DNA of 11,687 nt. Origin: CAZZKJ01 sp964654695 (GTDB lineage: Bacteria > Krumholzibacteriota > Krumholzibacteriia > WVZY01). The notes under the pieces were generated by a model that worked only from the letters and a program-made list of their open reading frames with translations, was not told the DNA's origin and searched no databases. The position numbers and the translations under genes were made by a program. This document shows positions 6,068-11,687 of this stretch, piece after piece (position 1 is the first letter of the stretch; each line of letters opens with the position of its first letter). The DNA lies in the NCBI GenBank assembly GCA_964654695.1, contig CAZZKJ010000062.1, positions 1 through 11,687 of the forward strand, given 5' to 3'.

Positions 6068-6701
6068 ATCAAACATGCTTGCCTTTTGTATGGTGGCGCT
6101 GTGCATGTTCGCGGCCGCCATGGGAGCTTGCAGCGGTTCGAGGAAGGATAAGATGCTCAGGTTCTTTTTCGATGAACCTCCTGAAAAAACCGAAGCGCCG
6201 GCTGAGGTTAAAGCTTCGCCAAGGACGGATCCGTCGGCCGCACCAAGAATCTATGATAAAGCAAAATACGTCAAACATCCGCCTTTCGCCGAAGGAGACT
6301 GCGGCGTTTGCCACGCGCTGGGGTCGAGCCAATCGTTTACAAAAGCCGCGCAGGCTGCAGGATCGGTCAGCAGCGGCGAAAAGAGTTTCGGACGCAGACT
6401 CATTTTGCCGGTCGAGGAAATCTGTTTCGAGTGCCACGACGACAAAAGCGAGGAGTCGCTGGAAGCCAACGCCGAACTGATCCACGGGCCGACGGCGGCT
6501 GGGGAATGCACCATATGCCATGATCCTCATAGGAGCGTTTATAAAAACCTCCTTCGCATGAGCGATCCAATCGAGAAACTGTGCTTTATGTGCCATGACC
6601 CTGAAGACATTTTGGCGGCAGGGCCACATGCGGATCTCGAAGGAGAAGCATGTACGGAATGCCATGATCCGCATGCCGGCGGCGAATTTTTGCTGAAATG
6701 A
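6057..6701 (+). CDS. Pentaheme c-type cytochrome, probable lipoprotein
   Basis: This 214-aa protein is counted from the ATG at 6057 (MKNKSNMLAF). In-frame ATGs at 6036 and 6042 would add acidic residues before the signal peptide, so 6057 is preferred. The ribosome site is weak and the gene overlaps the preceding NHL gene by 11 nt, so translation is probably coupled. A hydrophobic signal ends at AMGAC (C25), a slightly atypical lipobox. Five heme sites are visible: CGVCH (82-86), CFECH (123-127), CTICH (151-155), CFMCH (176-180) and CTECH (199-203). The HxPxxxGxCxxCHDPH spacing, for example HGPTAAGECTICHDPH at 143-158, is that of the doubled-CXXCH family. It lies directly before the beta-barrel gene. 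By analogy with MtrA/MtrB and OmaB/OmbB, it is the best candidate for the heme chain that enters or docks to the barrel from the periplasm. Five hemes is short for spanning a membrane alone. Confidence 0.88.
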   Translation: MKNKSNMLAFCMVALCMFAAAMGACSGSRKDKMLRFFFDEPPEKTEAPAEVKASPRTDPSAAPRIYDKAKYVKHPPFAEGDCGVCHALGSSQSFTKAAQAAGSVSSGEKSFGRRLILPVEEICFECHDDKSEESLEANAELIHGPTAAGECTICHDPHRSVYKNLLRMSDPIEKLCFMCHDPEDILAAGPHADLEGEACTECHDPHAGGEFLLK

Positions 6702-6716
6702 CAAGGTAATATTGTC

Positions 6717-8735
6717 GTGATAAACAAGATCAACCGATACTCGCTGACGATGGTAATTGTCCTGTCCGGGGCATTTCTGGCGGCGGTCCCGGCCGCAGCG
6801 GGAGACACCGAGTACATAAAAACCGAGAGAGATGATGTAAGGATCATCAGCTTCAAAAGCTTCAGCGGTTGGACCGAATTTATGTTCAGGGGCAGCAATG
6901 AGCGGGCGGATGAATTCAAGATAAAAGAAACGCTTTTTTCGCCGAAGCTTCAGCTCTCAACACAGGGTTCCATGTACCATGAAAAGTTCCTGACATTCGA
7001 TCTAGATGCGCTTGTGAGCTTCGAACAGCGCCGGACATGGGGAGGGGATTCGCGCTCCGATGAGCTGTCTTTCAACGATTACAATGCTTCAATGCTTTTC
7101 TTTGGGGAAAGGCCCGCTAACTTGAGATTGTTTGCTAAACGCAACAACGCATGGATAGAATCTCCCTTCCGGGCCAGCTACCGCGTGCTCGGAGATGTTC
7201 TCGGGGCGGAACTGCGCGTTCGAAGAATTCCGTTCCCATTCGGCGTGGCATTTGATCATATGCGCAGAGAAGAAGAATTTTTCAGTGAAGACCGCATAGA
7301 AGAACAAGATCAGGTTAGCGCAAACCTTCGTTGCAGCGGGCAAAACCTGAACAATGATGTTACGTTTCGTTTTGCCGACTATACCAAGAACATCCAATTC
7401 CAGGACTATAAAACCGTAAATGCCGGCCTGAACAGCACGCTGCATTTCAAAAAGAGATCGCCGGGATATCTCAGGTCGTCGACCAGATATTTTCACCAGT
7501 ATGGAACATTGACCCGGCGCGATTTTAGTGTTTTCGAAAACGTCTATTATAATATTACGAAACATATCGAGAATTCCATTTACTACCAGTTCACCGAACA
7601 GGGCGTACGGCCTTCGCAGAATTCCGCCGATCCAATGCAGTTGAACCGTTCGCACCGTGGAAGCTTCGGATTCAAACACACCCTCTACGGCAGCCTGATA
7701 ACCGGCGTTCAGGTGTACGGTTCCTATGAAGAATTCTTGAATGACACCGGCGCGGACCGATTGCGAACGGGCGAGGACAAGCGCCGCGGTCTGAGGGCCG
7801 ATATCGATTACAGACGCAGAACCGCTTGGGGGAGGCTGTTTGCCGGGGTCGGTTACGACCTGGCGCACGAGGAACAGAGTTCCATCGAACGATCCAGGCA
7901 GGTATTGAATGAAGAGTACACTCTTGTCGACGGGAACGAACCGCAGCTAGAGCACGGCAATGTCGATTCGACCTCAATAATTGTAACCGACAATACGGGT
8001 TTTACCGTGTATATCGAAGGCGTAGATTACAATATCATCCAATTTGGCAATTTTACACGCTTATTCAGGATTCCCGGCGGCGCCATAACCAATGGCGGGA
8101 TCATTCTCGTCGATTATTCCTACATGTTTTCACCGAACCTGGAATTCGATATAAAGGGGTCCAGCGCGAACATCCGGTTCGACAGCGTGAAGAATGTTTC
8201 TTTATTCTACCGCTACAGCAGAAGCAACGAAGATTTCTTATCCGGAATTCCCAACGGTTTCCTCGAAGACCATAAGCGGCATATAGCGGGTGTTAATTAT
8301 TCGAGCGGAGGATTTTCTTTAGGTGAAGAGTATGAGGTCAATCAATACATTGCCGATCGCTTCATCGCAAACCGCCTGCGGGCGGACTTCAACGGTGCGT
8401 TCTCGCGTTCAACCAGGATGCATATGGGGATCAGCTACAGCCTGACGCGGTTTGCTGATACGGGAAGAGAGCTCAATGTATACATGTTGACCTCGAGAAT
8501 AATCACGGTTATTCCGGGCGGTATGAACCTGGAAGGCGAGGGGTGGCTTCGTTTTGATCGCGGCCGCCGGGAAGATCCTACTCTCGACTCCGATTTTGCG
8601 GGCCTGCGTGTAAAAATCGTAAAAGACTTAAAGGCTTTAAAATTGGTAATGGGAGGCTTCTACAGAAAAGCCGACGACAACCTGGTGAAGGATGAAAGGG
8701 CAAATTTTTATTTATCGCTGAGAAGAAGTTTTTGA
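6717..8735 (+). CDS. Outer-membrane beta-barrel (putative porin of a porin-cytochrome conduit)
   Basis: This 672-aa protein starts at GTG 6717 with AAGG 10 nt upstream. That start gives a normal signal peptide (MINKINRYSL, a hydrophobic core, AAAG at about 26-29). The mature part is a succession of alternating polar/hydrophobic strands rich in Tyr, Phe and Arg, with charged loops. It ends NFYLSLRRSF, with the terminal Phe expected of an outer-membrane barrel. There are no heme motifs and no TonB box or plug that I can see. A non-barrel-like stretch at about 403-470 (IIVTDNTGF, YIEGVDYNI, RIPGGAI, VDYSY) looks like an inserted beta domain. Barrel length is similar to that of MtrB/OmbB-type porins. 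Placement between a pentaheme lipoprotein gene and a large cytochrome gene makes a transmembrane electron conduit the most economical reading. Direct homology to MtrB, OmbB or ExtB is not visible by eye and needs profile search. Confidence 0.8.
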   Translation: MINKINRYSLTMVIVLSGAFLAAVPAAAGDTEYIKTERDDVRIISFKSFSGWTEFMFRGSNERADEFKIKETLFSPKLQLSTQGSMYHEKFLTFDLDALVSFEQRRTWGGDSRSDELSFNDYNASMLFFGERPANLRLFAKRNNAWIESPFRASYRVLGDVLGAELRVRRIPFPFGVAFDHMRREEEFFSEDRIEEQDQVSANLRCSGQNLNNDVTFRFADYTKNIQFQDYKTVNAGLNSTLHFKKRSPGYLRSSTRYFHQYGTLTRRDFSVFENVYYNITKHIENSIYYQFTEQGVRPSQNSADPMQLNRSHRGSFGFKHTLYGSLITGVQVYGSYEEFLNDTGADRLRTGEDKRRGLRADIDYRRRTAWGRLFAGVGYDLAHEEQSSIERSRQVLNEEYTLVDGNEPQLEHGNVDSTSIIVTDNTGFTVYIEGVDYNIIQFGNFTRLFRIPGGAITNGGIILVDYSYMFSPNLEFDIKGSSANIRFDSVKNVSLFYRYSRSNEDFLSGIPNGFLEDHKRHIAGVNYSSGGFSLGEEYEVNQYIADRFIANRLRADFNGAFSRSTRMHMGISYSLTRFADTGRELNVYMLTSRIITVIPGGMNLEGEGWLRFDRGRREDPTLDSDFAGLRVKIVKDLKALKLVMGGFYRKADDNLVKDERANFYLSLRRSF

Positions 8736-8772
8736 GTCAAAAGGCATTATTGGATCGAGGCGAGCATTGTTA

Positions 8773-9813
8773 ATGAATATAAAACGCCGCACTATAATTT
8801 CTTCAGCTTTTTTCGCTGTCATCACCGCGTTTTTTGCTCTATCGCTAACGGCTGAAGTATTTTCCGCGCGAACCGCTTCCGCCGCCGATTTGCCGCTGGT
8901 TTTTCCTCCTGCGCCCAATAAAGCCAAAATAAAATATATCGAAACCATTTCGGACAGCCGCGAATTCGCCGCCCGGAGAAGCTGGTGGAAAAAAATAGTG
9001 CGTGTCTTTTCCGGCGGAGACCAAACAGCGAGAATCAGCCGGCCGTACGGCGTGGAGGTGTCAGGCAAAGGATGGATGTACGTTTGCGATCCAGGTGCGG
9101 GACTGGTTCACTGCTTCAAGGGAAAGAAAAAGGGGTATATGACGATTCCTCGCAAAGGAAGGCTTTCCTCGCCCATAGATGCGGCGGTCGATAATGGGGG
9201 ACGGGTATTCGTTACCGATTCCAAAGAGGGCGATGTCTTTTGTTATGACGAAGAGGGAGGATTGAAATACCGGTTCAATGCCGATCTTAAAAGACCGACG
9301 GGCATTGCTTACCATAAGAAAACGCGGCGGCTTTACGTCGTAGATACCGCACAGCAGAAAGTTTTCATCTTCGAGCCCAACGGCTCCGCTGTAGGTTGTT
9401 TTGGGTCGAGAGGCTCGGAAGAAGGTCGATTCAATTATCCGGCCGATATTTTCATCGACAGCGGAGGGCTTGTGTATGTAAGCGATGCCATGAATTTCCG
9501 GATTCAAATTTTTGATTCCGAAGGTAATTTTCAAGGCAAATTCGGCAAGCTCGGCGACGGTACCGGCGATTTTTCCAGGCCGAAAGGAGTTGCCGCCGAC
9601 AGCGCGGGGAATATCTACGTAGTTGATGCGCTGTTCGACGCGGTGCAGATTTTTGACCGTGAGGGCAGGCTGCTCCTGACCTTTGGGTCGCCGGGACAGG
9701 CGGAAGGCAAATTCTGGCTTCCGACCGGTATTAATATAGACGGAAGAGACAGGATATATGTGGCGGATTCGTACAACAACCGCATCCAGGTTTTTCAATA
9801 TTTGGGAGAATAG
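8773..9813 (+). CDS. NHL-repeat beta-propeller protein, secreted
   Basis: This 346-aa protein starts at the ATG at 8773. A TTG at 8767 would add two residues and actually lies better behind GAGG (8757-8760), so the start is ambiguous but has no consequence. The signal peptide MNIKRRTIIS plus hydrophobic core ends ARTASA (32-37), with no lipobox. Unlike its paralogue upstream, it should therefore be soluble in the periplasm or secreted. It shares the N-terminal motif FPPAPNKAKIKYI (44-56) with that protein. From about residue 90 NHL repeats follow. The last three are the clearest, each with P-x-x-hydrophobic, Y-V-x-D and R/V-Q-I/V-F, at about 212-247, 260-295 and 307-342. The final blade is canonical (ADSYNNRIQVF) where the first NHL protein's is divergent. 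The gene sits between the barrel (37 nt) and the large cytochrome (3 nt), so the product likely acts in the same complex or its assembly. Function is otherwise unknown. Confidence 0.85.
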   Translation: MNIKRRTIISSAFFAVITAFFALSLTAEVFSARTASAADLPLVFPPAPNKAKIKYIETISDSREFAARRSWWKKIVRVFSGGDQTARISRPYGVEVSGKGWMYVCDPGAGLVHCFKGKKKGYMTIPRKGRLSSPIDAAVDNGGRVFVTDSKEGDVFCYDEEGGLKYRFNADLKRPTGIAYHKKTRRLYVVDTAQQKVFIFEPNGSAVGCFGSRGSEEGRFNYPADIFIDSGGLVYVSDAMNFRIQIFDSEGNFQGKFGKLGDGTGDFSRPKGVAADSAGNIYVVDALFDAVQIFDREGRLLLTFGSPGQAEGKFWLPTGINIDGRDRIYVADSYNNRIQVFQYLGE

Positions 9814-9816
9814 TCA

Positions 9817-11541
9817 ATGATCTTGCCCGAGAGAAAGGCGCTTTCTTTAATTATAACCACCGGACTGATGGGATTATTCTTCGTCAGCGCGGGCGCCTCC
9901 GACATAAGCAGCACACTGCACAACCTGTCGGTCAGCGGCCCCGGTTCCGTCAAAGCGCAAAACGAAACCCGCATATGCATCTTTTGCCATACGCCGCACA
10001 ATGCAAGCCCCGATGCACAGCTTTGGAACCGCAGCGCGTCGGGCGCGACGTACGCTCCGTATACTTCCACCAGCATGAATGCCGCCCCCGGACAGCCAAC
10101 CGGCGGCTCAAAGTTGTGCTTGAGCTGTCATGACGGCACGATCGCCCTGGGAGAGGTTTTGAGCGAAACCACTCCGATTCCTATGGCGGGAGGTGTAACT
10201 ACCATGCCTCCCGGAAACACAAACATCAGCGATATCCTGACCGATGATCATCCGTTCTCATTTCTTTTTACACCCGGCCTCGCGGTTACGGACGGTCAGC
10301 TGAACGATCCCGCGGTATTAACCGGTGATGTCAAGCTCGACGCCGGGGGCGAGGTGCAGTGCACTTCATGCCATAACGCGCATGATGATACCTACGGCAA
10401 ATTCCTGGTACGGGATAACGTAATGTCCGGGCTCTGTCAGGAATGTCATAATATGGATTATTGGCAGACATCCTTTCATGCTCTGTCCGCCGGAGTCTGG
10501 AACGGCCAGGCGCCCGATCCCTGGCCACATACCGAGTACACCAGCGTCCGGTTGAACGCATGCGAAAATTGCCATAATCCTCATAACGCAGAAGGAACTC
10601 AGAGGCTTCTCAATTACCAAAGCGAAGAAACCAACTGCCTGGTATGTCACAATACCAATGTCGCGGCCACCGATATAGACGGTGATTTCGGTAAAATGTA
10701 TGTCCATCCGGTTGCAGTCACGACCGGCGTGCATGATATTACCGAGAATCCGCTGATTACTACCCGGCATGTCGAATGTTTCGACTGCCATAATCCGCAT
10801 GCCGTGACTCTCGGAGGATATAATCCGCCGCTTGCCTCCGGCCACCTGCTGGGTGTAAAAGGCATAGACACTAATGCCGGCATAGTCGATCCGGTCAGCA
10901 ATGAATATGAAGTCTGCTACAAGTGTCACGCCGACAGCCCCGGAAAGCCGGGCCCCAAATCGCCGCGCGTTATAGTGGAGGATAACGTGAGGCTGGAGTT
11001 CGACCCGGGAAATCCCTCGTACCATCCGGTCGAAGCGGCAGGGGTTAATCCCAACGTGCCCAGTCTCTTATCTCCGTGGACTGTATCGAGCATTATATAC
11101 TGCACCGACTGCCATAACAGCAATGACGGTCCCCGGGCAGGAGGGGCCGGGGCTGATGGCCCGCACGGCTCCATATATCCGTCTCTTTTGGGATGGCAGT
11201 TCGAAACATCCGACAATACGAATGAAAACGCTTCAGCGTATGCGTTGTGTTACCGGTGCCACAGCCGTTCGAGCATTCTCGGCGACAACAGTTTCAAAAA
11301 GCACAAGCTGCATATTCAGGGACAGAAGACCTCGTGCAATATCTGCCATGATCCGCACGGAGTGAACTCGGCATCAGGCAACTCCTCCAACAACGTGCAT
11401 CTCATAAACTTCAACTCGGTGGTCGTGACTCCCGATCCCGACAGCGGCAGGCTGGAGTTTATAGACGACCTCTCCGGTACCTTCAAAGGCTCATGCTATC
11501 TTACCTGTCACGGCAAGAAACACAATCCCAAGAACTATTGA
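9817..11541 (+). CDS. Large multiheme c-type cytochrome (11 CXXCH + 1 CX3CH)
   Basis: This 574-aa protein has a Sec signal (MILPERKALS, then a hydrophobic core to about residue 27) and no lipobox, so it is periplasmic or extracellular. CXXCH sites begin at C54, C101, C182, C207, C249, C274, C321, C367, C429, C478 and C507. A twelfth, C560-YLT-C564-H565, has one extra residue (CX3CH). Residues 30-211 repeat the tetraheme protein at the start of the cluster. The remainder is a second region with CHNPH, CHDPH and DxHP-type distal His motifs (for example H297, H308, H403). A 57-residue stretch without Cys (372-428) divides it. The ATG follows GGGAG by 8 nt and lies 3 nt after the NHL stop. Its likely role is the outer, terminal or bridging electron carrier of the conduit. 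As I recall, Geobacter ExtABCD combines a barrel with about 12-heme and 5-heme cytochromes, a similar inventory. Confidence 0.92.
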   Translation: MILPERKALSLIITTGLMGLFFVSAGASDISSTLHNLSVSGPGSVKAQNETRICIFCHTPHNASPDAQLWNRSASGATYAPYTSTSMNAAPGQPTGGSKLCLSCHDGTIALGEVLSETTPIPMAGGVTTMPPGNTNISDILTDDHPFSFLFTPGLAVTDGQLNDPAVLTGDVKLDAGGEVQCTSCHNAHDDTYGKFLVRDNVMSGLCQECHNMDYWQTSFHALSAGVWNGQAPDPWPHTEYTSVRLNACENCHNPHNAEGTQRLLNYQSEETNCLVCHNTNVAATDIDGDFGKMYVHPVAVTTGVHDITENPLITTRHVECFDCHNPHAVTLGGYNPPLASGHLLGVKGIDTNAGIVDPVSNEYEVCYKCHADSPGKPGPKSPRVIVEDNVRLEFDPGNPSYHPVEAAGVNPNVPSLLSPWTVSSIIYCTDCHNSNDGPRAGGAGADGPHGSIYPSLLGWQFETSDNTNENASAYALCYRCHSRSSILGDNSFKKHKLHIQGQKTSCNICHDPHGVNSASGNSSNNVHLINFNSVVVTPDPDSGRLEFIDDLSGTFKGSCYLTCHGKKHNPKNY

Positions 11542-11559
11542 TCGATGGGAAAACAGCCG

Positions 11560-11576
11560 GCGGTGTTTCTCACCGC
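11560..11576 (+). terminator. Weak hairpin after the cytochrome cluster
   Basis: GCGGTG-TTTCT-CACCGC forms a perfect 6-bp stem with a 5-nt loop, 18 nt after the stop codon of the large cytochrome. The downstream bases (AGAACGTTCC) contain no T run, so it is not a textbook intrinsic terminator. Position alone suggests transcript end or 3' stabilisation. Confidence 0.35.
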
Positions 11577-11614
11577 AGAACGTTCCCGTTATTCGCCGGC
11601 CATGCTTCTTGAGG

Positions 11615-11645
11615 CCGAGGGGGCCCCATCAGTGCCACCCGCGCT
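11615..11645 (+). repeat. Interspersed repeat, right copy
   Basis: This is the second copy of the 31-nt repeat at 25-55, in direct orientation, 28 of 31 bases identical. It lies 74 nt after the last gene. The rest of the window after it (11646-11687) continues as non-coding GC-rich sequence in which I see nothing else definite. The repeat may extend beyond the 31 nt, since the window ends soon after. Confidence 0.6.
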
Positions 11646-11687
11646 GGAGGGGAAGATCTTCTTCTCTCTTAGAGGCCGGGTGATGGT

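Noticed and set aside
6069..6704. 211-aa minus-strand open frame over the pentaheme cytochrome
   Set aside because: The plus-strand frame carries five ordered heme motifs and a signal peptide. The minus frame lacks any family pattern.
7089..7868. 259-aa minus-strand open frame inside the barrel gene
   Set aside because: It is a shadow frame. The plus-strand barrel has a signal peptide, regular strand pattern and C-terminal Phe, and fits the operon spacing.
9817..11541. Direct assignment of the large cytochrome as an OmcS/OmcE nanowire subunit
   Set aside because: Heme count and spacing do not visibly match the six-heme OmcS or four-heme OmcE patterns. The tetraheme protein is the closer candidate by count, but homology cannot be judged without alignment.
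25..11645. Composite transposon bounded by the two 31-nt repeats
   Set aside because: There is no transposase or integrase, no insertion-sequence-like terminal inverted repeats and no target duplication. The repeats sit at operon ends like ordinary dispersed intergenic elements.

Overview
The window looks like chromosomal DNA of an anaerobic, diderm (Gram-negative-type) bacterium. The evidence is a set of exported multiheme c-type cytochromes, an outer-membrane beta-barrel with a C-terminal Phe, and lipoprotein signal peptides. The cytochrome and NHL-repeat protein types are those I associate with metal-reducing Desulfuromonadales/Geobacter-like bacteria and related uncultured phyla. Composition is moderately GC-rich and similar throughout. 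I cannot assign a genus, and the taxonomic reading is inference.

Two divergent gene blocks share a 266-nt promoter region (3959-4224). The leftward block (minus strand, read 3958 to 132) is a probable four-gene operon: an HD-superfamily protein, the large and small subunits of an isopropylmalate/homoaconitate-type dehydratase (leuC-leuD-like, joined by an ATGA overlap), and a sodium:solute symporter. No leuA or leuB is present, and the subunit loop that sets substrate specificity in this family is unusual. The natural substrate is therefore open, and a catabolic or transport-linked role is as plausible as leucine synthesis.

The rightward block (plus strand, 4225 to 11541) is a tight six-gene cluster: tetraheme cytochrome, NHL beta-propeller lipoprotein, pentaheme probable lipoprotein cytochrome, 672-aa outer-membrane beta-barrel, second NHL beta-propeller protein, and a large cytochrome with 11 CXXCH motifs plus one CX3CH. 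Gaps are 73 nt, an overlap, 15, 37 and 3 nt. The parts list is that of a porin-cytochrome conduit: a barrel carrying a multiheme wire across the outer membrane, with additional cytochromes on either side. This suggests extracellular electron transfer (metals, electrodes or partner cells). The two NHL propellers are probably accessory or assembly proteins. The tetraheme protein is homologous to the first four-heme module of the large cytochrome, so the cluster contains an internal duplication.

Upstream of the cytochrome cluster is a perfect CRP/FNR-superfamily palindrome, TTGTGA-N6-TCACAA (4091-4108), followed by a perfect 8-bp-arm inverted repeat. This implies redox- or effector-controlled expression. 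Both ends of the window carry copies of a GC-rich intergenic repeat (25-55 and 11615-11645, 28 of 31 bases identical, same orientation). The left end also contains degenerate repeats with a roughly 48-nt period. No tRNA, rRNA, CRISPR array, transposase or phage gene was seen.
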